NCBI GenBank assembly: GCA_916700875.1
Contig: CAKAKS010000072.1
Coordinates: forward strand, 39,533,670 to 39,597,669
Length of the DNA stretch: 64,000 bases
Reading direction: 5' to 3'
Source: Sebastes aleutianus
Lineage: Eukaryota; Chordata; Actinopteri; Perciformes; Sebastidae
The position numbers and the translations under genes are program-made. Each line of letters starts with the position of its first letter. Within the stretch, counting starts at the first letter, position 1. Positions 12,040 to 24,640 of the stretch are shown piece after piece. The notes under the pieces are model-generated. The model was not told the origin of the DNA and searched no databases. It worked only from the letters and a program-made list of their open reading frames with translations.

Positions 12040-12405
12040 ACAAGGCAAAAGTGAGCATGGCTAACATACCCCCACTCACTGCTTGACCCCTACTAAAGTA
12101 GGGCCAAAGGTTTTGCCTTTTTGGAACTAATGGAACGAGTTCTACTCCGGAAAATAAATTGAACTCGAAAAAAATCACAGTTTTTGAGCACCATGGACTT
12201 CTATTCCCCAAAAGGCACAACTAGACCACACTGTCAACCATCATACCAAATTTGAAGTTCCTGAGTTAAATAGTTTCTGAGCTATACTACGGAAACTAAA
12301 GTGTGACGCGCGAACGGACGGAAGGTAGGATGGAAGGACGGACACATGGAGCGCTATATAATTTATTATACCTCCTCAACAACGTAGTTGCGGAGGTATA
12401 ATAAA
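12040..12405. repeat. Dispersed repeat ending in a hairpin
   Basis: It contains CCAAATTTGAAGTTCCTGAG and a CGGACGGAAGG-type run, and ends in a near-perfect hairpin: arm 12363-12375 (TTATTATACCTCC) and arm 12392-12404 (GGAGGTATAATAA) around a 16-base loop. Similar sequence is widespread in aquatic animal genomes as far as I recall. The class is not assigned. Confidence 0.5.
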
Positions 12406-13719
12406 GTAATATAAATATGTCAATGGAAACACATTACATACATTTTTGTAATCAAATTGATGCCTTTTTAATAATCAACTTTTCAATTAAAGAATATGTT
12501 GTAAGTGATGGAAACAGTGCACACATACACACACACACTCTCTTACTTCTTACTGACTCTTAAAAGCTTCAGGTTTTGTCCATAATCATGTTCGATAATG
12601 CCGAGTGGCCGTGGTGCTCTTAGAGTGAGTGTATTTGTGTGTGTTTGATAGAAAGATAGATATAGAGTAGAAGAACAGGCACACACACGTGTGTTTTTGT
12701 CCATCCACGTGTCCATCGTCTTGTGTAATGAAGACAGGGAGCTTCATTAATGCCGGTCATTAACAGACCCCGAGGACTGAGCCGGCAACAACACACCACT
12801 GGGCTCAATGAGACACCAAATGGAAACTCTCTATCTTACTCTTTCTACTGTGAATGTCTCTCTCTCCCTCTCACTAACCTTCTGCCCATTTATCTATGTC
12901 CTTCTCACTGCACTATTTCCCATCTCTTGAGCTGTTTTTTTGTTTCTCATGCAAGATGGAATTAGCAAAGAAAGTGTAAAGAAGAGGGAAGGGATGAGAG
13001 AATAGACAGAGAGGGGGGAGGAGAGGACACAAGGGTAGAGGATGAAGAGGAGGAGGTCTAGGGCGGGAAGGGAGGGAGGACAAGGAAGGGAGGGAGGAGG
13101 AGATACAAGGATGGAAAAAGAGACACAAAAGGAGAAACTCAAGAACAGATGAGAGAGGACAGGAGGAGGGAGAGAGGAATAACAACATTTACAGTCAGCA
13201 CAGCGGGAGAGAAGAAATCAAGTCAAAACAAAATCTAACTGATCAAAAATGTAGTTGTAGAGTTCTTGACAGGAAAATAGCACAGAGATGATGAGCTGTG
13301 GCAGCACAGCGGTTTATTTTCTTCATTTGTTTGTTTCACTGCATGTCATCATAATCTAAGTTTCCCTTTCCTTGTTTTAGCTTCTCATCTGCTGCCACAA
13401 TTATTAATTCTATTTAGCACATCCTTTTTTTTCACTTATGCGCCAGTGTTGCATTCATCATCAATCACACATCACTCAGCAGTGCAACCAGTATTTGTTG
13501 ATATTTAACCCTCTGATGTTCACTTTCAGTAACAGTTCATATTTATAGATGACCTGTTGATTATTACATGAAGAAATAAGTGGACATTTTAGAGGTTTAG
13601 TACAGTGATGATTGTGTGTAAAATCATCTGTCGAAAGAACTAAAGTTCTTATGATTTAGTTTGATCATTATTTGACAAACAGTTGGAATAAAACTTTGAT
13701 TGCTTCTTGGATTGTAAAT
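12406..13719. other. Unannotated stretch with purine tract
   Basis: Positions 12965-13180 form a GA/GGA-rich tract of more than 200 bp. Leu/Pro/Ser-rich frames on the minus strand across it are compositional. There are short CA runs near 12520. Confidence 0.5.
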
Positions 13720-14100
13720 GCCGGCTGGCGAGGCAGCGACCTCGGCAGGCGCTAGCTAGCTGTTAACGGCAGTTTGTGGAGCTTCTAAAGTCCGAAAAAA
13801 CGTTGAAGCAAATGTTCGATTCGTCATCTAATATCTTAAAACTGTCAATAATCAAAATCTACACAGTTGATTTCTCGACTCAAAAATTCTCACGAGTGAA
13901 TTTGGTGATGAAATAGTTACGAAAAATGGCCTCTGTTGTTGTGACCATATAACGTTCCAGCACTTTGCATTGTGGGATACAGTAGGTGAGTCTGGACCGA
14001 TGCATACTGCAGATTTAACTTTTGTTTGCATACTGCATACTACATGCTACATTTTGGCCAAATCAGTACGTACTGCTAGCATATGGTTTTGAATATAGTC
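13720..14100. repeat. Dispersed element (family D), unexpanded copy
   Basis: Block by block it matches 39013-39388: GGCAGGCGCTAGCTA, AACGGCAGTTTGTGGA, CTACACAGTTGATTTC, TTGCATTGTGGGATACAGTA and AATCAGTACGTACT. In this copy the last block runs directly into TGCTAGCATATGGTTTTGAA. In the second copy the same place is occupied by a 24-bp minisatellite. Confidence 0.7.
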
Positions 14101-15035
14101 CATGCTGTTGCTCCTATCTTGTTGTATCTCTTTATTGGCTGCTGCAATGACTCAGTTTCCACATGGAAAAGTTTTCTTTGAACTTTCTTCTTTTTGGGGA
14201 GGAAGAGCAGCAGGGGTCTGAGGCATGGGTCTGGTCTTCAGAGGCAGGAAGGAGGAAAAGAAAGATTGGGGCCTGAGATGACAAGACGGAGGGAAGACTT
14301 TGGTCCCCACGAGAGCAGAAGACAGACGAGAGTTGGGGATAAACAGAGGAAGATGATAGAGGAGGGCCTGGCCGTTGGGGAGTAGTGTAATCTGAAAGCA
14401 AGAGACCAGTCCCGGGAAGGGCCAGCTGATGAAATCTGACAGAAAGTAGGAGGAAGAAGGAGAGCAATGGAGGAAGACCATTAAGAGTCAGAGACGGATC
14501 ATCAAAAAGGCATATTTGGGTGTTTTTCTTGTTCTCTTTCTGATGTAGATTTGTATGTGTTCTCTAAGGGAATGGTTTCTTTGTGAATTTCCTCATCATT
14601 CTTGTGTTTTCCCTGCGCTCCTCCGTCTTACAATTTATTTCCTTTTCCAAGCAGCAGTAAAATTGTGGTGAAGGTTTTGGGGTGTTATTTAGACCCTGTG
14701 GCATTGCTGAAGGGGGACAATTTCTGCTCCTCTGAAAATTACTTCAGACTACCAGACTGTTCAAACCACATCATGTGACATCAGAAAATTGTAGTCATTG
14801 TGAAGTCGTGTACACTAGAAAAACAGAGTATGTTCCCAATTCCCTAGTATCTTGAAATCCTGCATGAACTCTCACAAAGACAGAATCAAAGGAGGACGAG
14901 GAAGTAAAGACTGATGGAGACTGATGTTTACTGGATCACCTGCCAACAATAACTTAAAGAATAAAACTGTAGTTATTTCATCCCTTTGTTACAATCAACA
15001 TATCCCAGCCAGGACGTCAGGAATAATTTTTTTTT
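14101..15035. other. Unannotated stretch
   Basis: It is purine-rich at 14190-14480, with frames on both strands that look compositional. No gene or element is recognised. Confidence 0.5.
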
Positions 15036-15812
15036 TTGGCATTGTACGTATCTGCAAACTACAGATACGTTGGATGTCGATGTTTTTGCATTTGTTCAGA
15101 GCAAGAGGACGAGTCAAACAGAGACAGGACTTTCACCCAGGAGACCGCTGTTTGTGTCCCGTGTGAAACCAAAACATTTTACGCTTGTTATGTAACATTA
15201 CATAAGAAAGTTTGCTAAGGGTGGTTGTAATTTATTAATGCTAGTTACGTTGTTATGATTGTTACGTTACGTTGTAACATTGTAACATTGTTACGTGGTA
15301 ACATTGTTACGTGGTAACATTGTTACCTGTAACATTGTTACATTGTAACATTGTTACGTGGTAACATTGTTATGTTACGTTGTTACGGTTTGTTGTTACA
15401 GTTCGTTGTTACGTTGCGTTGTTACATTATGTTACGTTGTTATTTTACATTGTTACGTTACGATTTTACCTTACGTTGTTACGTTACATTGTTATGTTAC
15501 GTTGTTATTTTACGTTGTTATGTTACGTTGTTACGTTACGTTACGTTGTTATTTTACATTGTTACGTTACGTTTTTACCTTACGTTGTTATGTTACATTG
15601 TTATGTTACGTTGTTATTTTACGTTGTTACATTACATTACGTTACCTTGTTACATTTTAACACAAACCATGATCTCTTTTTAAGCTGTTTTATTGCCTAA
15701 ACCAAACCAATCGTTTCACAACATTAACCATGTGAAATTTTTCTGCACGTGTTACGAGGCACATATGAAACATTCAACATATCTGTGGTTTGCAGAAAGG
15801 TACAATTCCAAC
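15036..15812. mobile_element. TIR element (family B) carrying an internal tandem array
   Basis: The left end has TTGGCATTGTACGTATCTGC followed by AAACTACAGATACGTTG. The right end, reverse-complemented, gives GTTGGAATTGTACCTTTCTG followed by CAAACCACAGATATGTTGAA. This is the same TIR seen at 33418-33877. The interior has the shared CCCAGGAGACCGCTGTTTGT block and, between 15232 and 15656, a TTACGTTGTTA-type array. No transposase is encoded. Confidence 0.6.
15232..15656. repeat. TTACGTTG/TTGTTA imperfect tandem array
   Basis: About 425 bp built from variants of GTTACGTTGTTA, TTACATTGTTA and TAACATTGT, with ragged higher-order blocks such as TTACGTTGTTATTTTACATT recurring several times. It lies inside the TIR element at 15036-15812. 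The Leu/Tyr/Cys-rich frames in all three plus-strand phases are repeat artefacts. Confidence 0.9.
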
Positions 15813-17499
15813 ACTTTTTCTGGCGTCTGGGTTGACAATTCCCATGAAAAGGCCAAAATCAGCAAATGCCTAACATGTTAAAAAAAAGTATTGATACGGA
15901 TCACTCTTATATGACTCCATTTTCATCCTAAAAGTTTTTTAAAAGGCATAAATTTATATTGAGTTACATGTTCCCTCATTAGACTCTGTAGTTTATTTCT
16001 CACTGCTAGTCAGCGTAAACCTGAACTTGCAGCGCTACTAATGTCTGCCCGACGCAGTACTTTTAGCGGTCAAAAAAAGCAGTGGAGGTGTTGTTTTATA
16101 TAAACTTTACACTTCCAAAATCATTGCTAGTTTTGGTTTACTGTGGGGATTCATTTACACGAGATAAAAAAGATAAAATGGCAATATTGCTTCAGTCAAA
16201 GACACGTCAGAGAATTCACCATTTATAGCAAATGGTTGGACAGTTAAATTTGGCAGAAGAAAGGCTCAAAGAATCCAAGCAGCAGCAGCAGCAGTGGCGG
16301 CTTGGGAGTTCTACAAAGACAACTAATCATCTCTTCAAAAACACATAAATGGACATCAAATCTTAGTTGAAATCAACTGTACAAAACGTAGCAGATAAGG
16401 AGGATGTTTTGAACCTGGAGGAAGCTACGTGCTGCAAGCGCCGGTGCGAGCTTTGGCACCTTGTTAACGAACACATAACTTCAAAAGTCAAAGTTTCTCC
16501 AAGTCTCCATCTGCCGTATACAGTCTGCAGACCAGAAAGTCAGCGTGGCAGACAGAGAGCTGATCCAGCTACAAGAGGTAATCACACACACACACAGTAT
16601 GTCTACACACACATCCATGCACAACAATAATCCAGTGTTTGTTATGTTGTAGCTGATAGGCTGCGCCTGGTGAGCCCAGAGACCCACAGTCCATATTAGA
16701 TCTGGATGGCTGATCTTTCCTCACCAATTTACTGGACATCTCTCATTCTATCCCTCTCTCTCACTCATCCCCCCCTTTTCCTGCCTCTATCTCTGTAAAC
16801 CTTTATCCCCTTCTCCGCCTTTCCACATATCTTTTCACCTCGCCTGTTACCAGCCTCTCATCCTTTCCCGGCAAGCAGATAGCAGCATGCAGGAGGTGGA
16901 CAATCTCAGCACGACCAATCAGGCAAATAAAAAAAGACAGAATATGACATGGTGACATGGTGACATGGTGACACTGTGAAATTCAGATTAAATCAGTGTG
17001 TTTTTTTATTTTTATAAAAGGCTTTTGTCCACTTAATTCGTTTGATGACAGGTAATTACATTTATGAGTGAACTGCGTCTCCAGGTTCATAAACTGACGA
17101 TGAGTGATGGTTTTAAACGTTTAGTGAATTGACCATGTTTTGTTATTAAGCCACAGGAGTTCACAGATGTTTATTCATGCATTAGAGGATGATGAGTCAT
17201 GCATTAGTCATGCAGTAATCAAGCCGGAGCTGTGCACCTTCATTACAGAATGTTTTTAATGAACTGCATATGATAACTTGAGATGAGTGAAGATCTTTTT
17301 ATGTCCTCATTATTACCTATATGTGTAACGAATTAGTTTGATAACATAATGTATTTTGTTGTTGTTGCTCTGTCTCAGATGTTGATGAATGCAGAGTCCT
17401 GAAACGTACATATATGAGAGTTTAATTCATTAAAGTAAAATCCAGAGTGCAGTCTGTTTGTGCAGAAATGTCTTGACGTAAAAACTAAGCGTTATGCTG
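15813..17499. other. Unannotated stretch
   Basis: It has a short (CAG)n run near 16280 and three tandem copies of TGACATGG near 16947-16972. Otherwise it is unremarkable, with no gene recognised. Confidence 0.5.
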
Positions 17500-17868
17500 G
17501 GATCAGACTACACAATCTTTTTTGCCTTTGTGTCAGATTAGTGGATCACAGAGCCATAACTTCTCGCTGAGTCTTGGCAGAGAGACATGGCACAACTACT
17601 TGTTGGAACCTGACCAATTATAGCTCGCCACATCTTTAATGACTTTTTATGATATACATAGATGATCAGGAAGGGACCGACTTCACTGTTCCACCTCACA
17701 GCACCAGTTCACGCATGTAAACACAGTTTTATGACTGAACCTGGAACCATTCGTCGTCACTCAACCATCTTAGAGTGTGTGGGTGTGCTGCAAATGTGCA
17801 GAGGGTGATAGTCCGATGGTTACAGGTTCACTTCGCCATGTTTACAGCTGTGAAGTCTGATCCGGGCT
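17500..17868. mobile_element. Possible MITE with GGGATCAGACT-type ends
   Basis: The left end GCTGGGATCAGACTACACAA faces the right end GTGAAGTCTGATCCGGGCTT, which reverse-complements to AAGCCCGGATCAGACTTCAC. The 369-bp interior has no coding signal. The target duplication is not resolved. Confidence 0.45.
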
Positions 17869-19119
17869 TTAGGCTGGAGCCAGAAAAAAAAGAGTCAAAA
17901 ATCAGGTGATGTTCTAATTAAGCAGACACATGCAGGTCTACAAACGCAATTTGCAGTGTTTCTGTCTTTTACATACAATGTAGAGCTTTTTCAACTAAAG
18001 CTGGCTTCCTAAAGAGATCAGGAGTTACAGTCTGATATTCAAGAGACATGAATGAATACAAAACACGGCTCATTTTTAATCCCTTCACAAGAACGGATGA
18101 CTCCTATGCATTAAAAATGCCTGAGTAGAAAACTCATCTCATCCTCTAGTGAAACACACCATTCCTCAGAGTTGAGACTAAAATACAGAATAATCACAAC
18201 CAGGATACGTCCAGTCCAGTCCAGTCCAGTCCAGCGACAAGGGGCCTACTGGTATGTGATTGGCTGTGGTTGGGTGACATCACTGCTCAGCTCTCCATCA
18301 CAAGGCCACATTTTTGTGATTGTGGAAAATGAAAACACTTCCATTAAGTGACTGGTTTTACAGATTGCTCTTGCTGTGATCACACATGAACCCATTAGCT
18401 GTAGCTGAGATAGCTGCTGAGTCAAGCTGTTCATCACGGAAAAGTACAACTTGTAAAAACCCACTGGAAGAAAATAAAAATCGACTCAGTCGTCAAAAGC
18501 ATCCGTGCTTTTGAGGGCTATGTGTTCAGCCAATAAGCAGTTGGTAGCACACATTATTCAAATAGGCAACACATGGATTTCTTTTACTTTGCCCCAAGAA
18601 GGATTTGGGTTTCATTGTACTCTTGGAGGAAGGAATCATAGAAATGGCACTTGATATTCTGCTCCACAGATATTTATCTACAGCTGCGGGGTTAATAAGC
18701 TTCTAGACCAATGTGATCTCATCCCTACTTGTTATACTTTGCTGGTTGGGTAACGGGCCGATCTGCCTTCATCATCTGTGCCATCCTGACTGCTGAAACG
18801 TCTAAAAAAAGAGGCAGCGGCGTTATATGGACTCGCTGTGGCAAGGAAGACGTGGACAGTACTGCTTGTCCATTTACTAGAGAGAACTGGAGGTAAGCTA
18901 GCTACATTTTACTATCTATTGTAGCCTTCATTGTTATCTTGATAGCTACGCTCTGATTACTGTAAAAAGAGGAGAAAAAAGGCGCTGACGTTGGGGAATC
19001 GGCTCGTGGCTCTGCTTCAACTGTGTGAGAGCCAGTGGACGGACAACTAACATGTCCGCCGGCCGGTCCTCGTTATCCCCTGTACAGTACACGGCAAACG
19101 ACGCCCGACGAAGCTTATA
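17869..19119. other. Unannotated stretch
   Basis: No gene is seen. A pentanucleotide repeat lies at 18211-18234. Confidence 0.4.
18211..18234. repeat. (CCAGT)n microsatellite
   Basis: Nearly five perfect CCAGT units in tandem. Confidence 0.95.
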
Positions 19120-19200
19120 TTTAGTCCAACTCTGAGTCGTGCGGCTCAAAATTCGGGCCAAAAACGGGCTAAAATCGTACAGTGTATGCCCAGCTTTAGT
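19120..19200. repeat. Terminal fragment of a dispersed repeat
   Basis: The minus strand reads AAAGCTGGGCATACACTGTA followed by CGATTTTAGCCCG. I recognise this as a common teleost repeat end, and it loosely resembles the ends at 17500. The other end was not found. Confidence 0.35.
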
Positions 19201-22200
19201 TAGGGGTCGGAAAAAATCATCATGCTTTGGCTTACAAAGACGTACACTTGTAATGTTACATGAGCTACGTGGTGTGACTCAGTGGCGTAGCATCATCGTG
19301 ACAGAACATCATGTGACGTAACGTCGTCAGTAACTCAAATTTTGGTCCGGACGGTCCCCTGAGTAAAAATCCTGTGTTTCTATGACCCATCCACGACCTC
19401 GGAGTGAGCCCAGGCTGCAGGCGGACCGCTCAGACACTCCTTCCTTTAGTTTACTAATTATTATCAATCAGTCTCACAAAAGTTCTCTCACAGCACTGGT
19501 CAGTTTCTGCAATTTCCTTCATGCTGCAGTGCATCCAGTATTTTACCCTGACAGCCCTGCTCTTATATAGAATAAATCTCTGCATCTTTCACCTAAAGGT
19601 CAAAGCACAAAATGGACACCGGTGGGTCTCCACTCTTGAGACGACGTGATGCTTCTCTTACACGGTGGGGCTGAAAATGTAGATTTCCCTGTGACCTTTT
19701 CACCTGTTACGTGTCACACTCACTTTTATTTAAAGTACCATATCATACTGTGAATGCATGAATATTTAATAGGGGTGCAGTCAACGTGTTATTGTGATGA
19801 CCATCTAGCCTGCTGGAGCGTCTGTGCCCTACTTATCTTATCAATAATGGGCGGTGTAACTGGGGCCCAGAGCTCCAAGCACTGTGAGAGATACCACCTC
19901 ATAGGTTTAGTTTCTTTGTCCTTCTGCTCTTCAACATCTTATCATACATCCATTCACGTCACCAGAACGGTCTCACCAAATGGAGGTTGAATGACACGAC
20001 AATTTGTAAGTCATTTTGCGTACAATAACAACTCCTCTGTTGATCTTTGGAGTGTCATTTCACGCCATGTAGTCTGTACTGACTGCAATGTAAAGGCATG
20101 CGCATGAAGATGCTTCGCCAATGCACCAACTTGCTTAAACACAATACTGTCTCTCTCCTTTATTATTCTATTTCCGTTCTTGTTAACAGGATAAGCTGTA
20201 AGATCCATTACCTCGTTTTCAAGAGGATCATGACGATGATCATCGTCTTCCCGCAAGTACAGCATCTAAACTTTAGAGCTGTCCTAAGAAGTAAGACTTA
20301 CATCTGATGTCTCATGAAGTCTGTTCACTGTTAACATGGGCATATTGCTACTATGATCCCTGTAACAGTGGCTACAGTAAATATAGAATATATAGAATAA
20401 TATACAATATACAGTTATCAATAATGAATAAAACATTATTGTCTCTGAATATTTTCTTCTATGTAGGCTGATGCACTCCACCGCTGCAGCCCTGGAGGAT
20501 ATAAAGTAACATTCCTACAGTTTATAGGTTTAATAACATGCATATACATGGATAATATTATGTTGTTTTTATATTGATTTTATTACAGTTTTTTTATTTG
20601 TTTTGTGTCCTGGTTGCCCAGGTTGATGCGCCTTTGGCTTCAAGTAGTGTCGGGTCCCTGGGCCCTGGTATACCTGTTTACAGGTCTAGTATTCAATTTG
20701 TATCCTTTGGTTTGCTGCTGTAATATTACTTGTATGTTCTCCATGTGCAGAACTCTGTATTTTACCCGGATTATTCATTTAAATATTTTCCACTAGAACA
20801 GTCAATAACTTCTCCACAGAAATCCATAGTTTTGTATGCTTTTTAGATTAAATATGCTGCATCTGTTGATGTTTCATGTGATTGGCCAGCCATTAAGAAA
20901 CACTGCTCTTTCCTGTGAAGACGATCTCATTTGGATAAATCTCCTCGCGGATTCAGTTGACAACCATCTGTGTGATATCAGTCATCTTGGATCATCTCCG
21001 TTGGGTTTAGCGAAGCCAGATAGCTCAAACACAGCCCGACTGTGACAGCCTGTCATGGGCCTCTGGCGGCGTCGGTGTCCCACACTCGCTGAGCAACGCA
21101 ACAACACGCACATCTATGTATCAAACACAGACACAGTGCAAATATTTTATTTACACTTACAGCTTTGTCTTCTTCCGCCACCTGTTTTCTACATGTTTTC
21201 CCCCTCAACCTCTCTCGACAGATTGAGTAGTTAAAATATCTGCTCACCAGATGTTAAACTGGCGGCTAATTGTGCTCTAAAAAGAGAAATGTTCAAAGCT
21301 GTAAACATGTTGCCCCGTTAAGATAAAATGTGTTCCTCGTGCACAGTTTGACACGTTGGTTAATTGTGATTTCTTTTAAAGATTAACCTCTGGCTGATGC
21401 ATTTAAATATGTGCACACATGAACGTATGCTCACAGATGTAAGTGCTATCTCCACTAACTCCACTGTCTCTCTGGCTCTGTCTCAGACATACCGAAGCCT
21501 ACAGCTCTTTTTAATGATTCTGCCGAGGTGATAAGTGTGATTTGTCATTTTACAGATGCTACATTTTGGCCTAAAGGGCAGCCAGAGCGCCTACACTAGT
21601 TCTCACACGGCCCATACAAACACACACACACATCTCCATCATCCCTAGCATCCACGCTTCATGCCGAGGGGAGGCGACAAGAAAAGTCTGCTGCTTGTTA
21701 GATGGATGGCAGTGACCCTGGAGGAGAGGGAGGCAACTCAAGGAAAGAAAGAAAGAAAAAGTGAGAAACAGCAAGAGAGAAATGAACAGTGGAAAGAAGG
21801 GGCATAAAAAAAAAAGAAAAATCGTTTGCCATTTTCAGTCTGAGAATAAGATGGTGAAATGGGAGAGCGAGGAAATATCACATTACCATCCCCAACTTTA
21901 TGATGGTCCACCAATAAAAAAGTGGCTGACTTCAGCAACATCCTCCTATGATTATTCTGAAATACCTGAATATGAAGTACGGCATGCCGATATACTTCTG
22001 CAGAACTTTTCATTTTGGGAAGTCGTGACTCTGAATTCTGTAAAATGTACCTGAGGACGTTGTTAAATGTACCAATAATAATCTCATTATTAATTATTTC
22101 ATTCTGTGATTCAGATTCTGCTACATTTAGTAACAGCGGGAGATGAGTTCAGTGAGTTTTTTGTCTGTGTACCTGGACAGACACCAGTAACTACAGAAGC

Positions 22201-22959
22201 TATTAGCCCACGCAAAGGGGTCACGATTAATATATAAACACAGGAGATCCTCAACTTAACTCTTTTTTAGATAAAATAAAAAGTACATCCAACCTATAGC
22301 CTCCCATACTGTGTCTTAGGTCGTCAGATCATTCAGAATATGCAGAGGTACAAAACTTTTCACTCATTAATCAGCATGGTTGGTTTGCTAAAAAAATAAA
22401 ATACATAGAGAGACTAACATGCAGTTGTGATGAAGGCAAGTGAATAAAAGCAGCTGGGAACAACAACTGTCCAACTTTGTTGCAGTGTCATTTTGCTGTC
22501 TTGAGTGAGGAGCGTTTTCTTACAGTATTGACAGCAGTATGTGATTTATATGAAGACTTGAAGGGTTTTGAGAACACAACAATTTTTGCTAACGGCGACA
22601 GAGTTTTGGTGTTTGCGTCACCTAAACTCAGAACCTGGCTTTTGTTTCAAAAAGTGCATCAGAACAATGGAGACTTACACCTTCAGAAAAGTCATTATGT
22701 TTCGGATTTCACTTTTTGTTGTACAAGAATGAAATGAATAGAAAATGTCATATTTTGTATATTGTGCAATATATACCCTTTTCATGCCGGCACCATGCAT
22801 GATTACATCGAGGTGTTAGCTGGAGGCAAACACGAATCACCTCAGAGTAAAAGGCTGAAGTTACACATTGAAAATGTCATCTCGCTGTGCATGGGTGCCG
22901 AATCGAAGGAAATTGTATCGCATATCTTTGAGATGACAAACTTTGATTCGAGGTTCTAG
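19201..22959. other. Long unannotated stretch
   Basis: No gene, RNA or complete mobile element is recognised. A weak fragment of the dispersed family (GAGTAAAAATCCTGTGTTTC, then CCCATCCACGACC) lies at 19310-19400, and a short CA run lies near 21620. Several frames of 60-97 codons exist on both strands, but none resembles a known protein and none has convincing splice or start context. Confidence 0.45.
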
Positions 22960-22967
22960 CGAGCTGC

Positions 22968-23105
22968 AGTATCGGTGAAGTGTTTCGGAGATGGAGAGAA
23001 ATGTTGCTAATAGTTTAGCCATTTGCTACCCAGAGCTGCAACTTTGCAGAAGCTAAACTACTAGCAACATTTTCTCTCCATCTCTGAAATGCTTTGGCGA
23101 CATTG
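22968..23105. mobile_element. Near-palindromic fold-back element
   Basis: Arms 22968-23019 and 23052-23105 are reverse complements with few mismatches; key shared blocks are GGAGATGGAGAGAAA, TGTTGCTA and TAGTTTAGC. A loop of about 32 bases separates them. It would fold into a long hairpin on either strand. It is most simply a fold-back MITE; a small-RNA hairpin is an alternative that the sequence alone does not favour. Confidence 0.65.
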
Positions 23106-24299
23106 TAATAATAAAAATCTATTTTTTGGGTTGCTTTGCAGTGACGGCATCTGTTGCCAATGCTGGAATAGCAACTTTTTTTTCTGCCGGATAGTTATAG
23201 ACATCCAAAGATTTATACGCCCTCAGTTTTCTCTTCATTGTGCACACTAGGTGTCTCTCTCAGGTGTGTAAATGTATGGCCATTGAGTCAGCGTGTCCTG
23301 TTGGTTTATATTAACTTTCTCTAGTAACACTCGCTGTCCCGGAGAGTGAGTTATAGTTAATTGCCTGTTGTCAATGTCAACTGTGCCATGAGGTTGGTTT
23401 TTATTTCCAACACTTGACTGATCGGCAGTCTAAATAATATACCATTCACTACATCTCTACTTACACATTGTTACAGATGTTATTGTGCCATACACTGGAG
23501 TTCATACTACTACTTAACTACCTTAATATTTACCACCAGATAGGATAGGATATACGTGCTGGGGGAAGACGAGGAGGGAGGTGGTGGAATGATTAGTAGC
23601 TCAGCTCACATGTGAGTTATAAGCATCCTCTGGAATGAGACAGGGATGGAATAAGAGGAAAGGAAGGAGGGTGAAAGAGAAAGAGAGCACTCTGGGTGAA
23701 TCATTAAGCTGATGTGAATTAAAGCCTGGCTGGATGAATGAATCACCAACCAGTCAGAGAGAGAGGAGGGAACGGGAGGGAAAATAGAAGGGGAGGAGAG
23801 AAAATGAGAGACACAAAATAAGAGAGGAGGAGAGAGTGAGAGAAATGACAGCAGTGCAAAATGAGAGACAGCAACGGTGAGATGAGGAACAAGGTGAGGA
23901 GGAGAAAGGTGAGAAAACAAAGAGATAGAGAAGGAGTATGTGAGAGGGTCGATAGAAGAGCAGAAAGTAAGATGTAAAGCAATACTGCAGATGGAAACGC
24001 AGTCAGGAGAATCAGCAGAAAGATCTTGTTGCCGTAGAGATTGTCACTCACTGAGTGACAGACAATTTTTCAATGGTGGGTAATACCTACATCATCCATC
24101 CCATCATACATAGAGAGTTGCAAAACTGACATATTCTTTAAGACATTGTGATTGATCACTTTGACATTTCCTTTCCTCATTTCTTTTTCTCCTTTTTGAC
24201 ATAATCTCCCATTGGCACTGGTTGTTGCCAGAATCACTGTCACATTTCATTTTTACAAGTCTTGAACAACTTCACAACCTCACAAGATGATTGAATGAA
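23106..24299. other. Unannotated stretch with long purine tract
   Basis: Positions 23640-23960 are GA-rich. The minus-strand frames of 102-104 codons across it are low-complexity artefacts. No gene is recognised. Confidence 0.5.
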
Positions 24300-24530
24300 G
24301 ACCTTTTAGAGAACAATTTTTGTTTCTTAAGTTCTTCAAAGAACCAGAAATGGTGCCTCAAAGAAACATTTTTATGGTTTTATAGGTTATGGTTTTATAG
24401 GTTATTTAAAGAACGATTTAAGGAAATGGATCTTTAAATAACCTTGGTCTGAAAGGTTCTTTGTAGAACCAGAAATGGTTCTCCTATGGCATCACTCTGA
24501 AGAACTATTTTACGTTCCAGTTAGCACTTC
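24300..24530. repeat. Dispersed repeat rich in AAAGAACC/GGTTCTTT
   Basis: It contains TTCTTCAAAGAACCAGAAAT and, inverted, AAAGGTTCTTTGTAGAACC with AGAAATGGTTCTCCTATGG. This style of repeat is familiar from teleost genomes. An internal tandem copy of TATGGTTTTATAGGT lies near 24373-24402. No coding content is seen. Confidence 0.5.
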
Positions 24531-24640
24531 TAGTTTTCTGTGTTTAGATGAACTACTGTATGTGCGCATTCAATTACATGACAATCTGTGCAAATACTAC
24601 GCAAGGTCAAAGATTGTAAAATAGACGTACTGTATACAGA

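Noticed and set aside
15351..15700. Three plus-strand frames rich in Leu, Cys, Tyr and Val that look like membrane proteins
   Set aside because: They are readings of the TTACGTTG array in all three phases, with the same residues recurring in each.
22477..22737. 86-codon plus-strand frame as an exon
   Set aside because: It is not low-complexity, but there is no family resemblance and no convincing splice sites.
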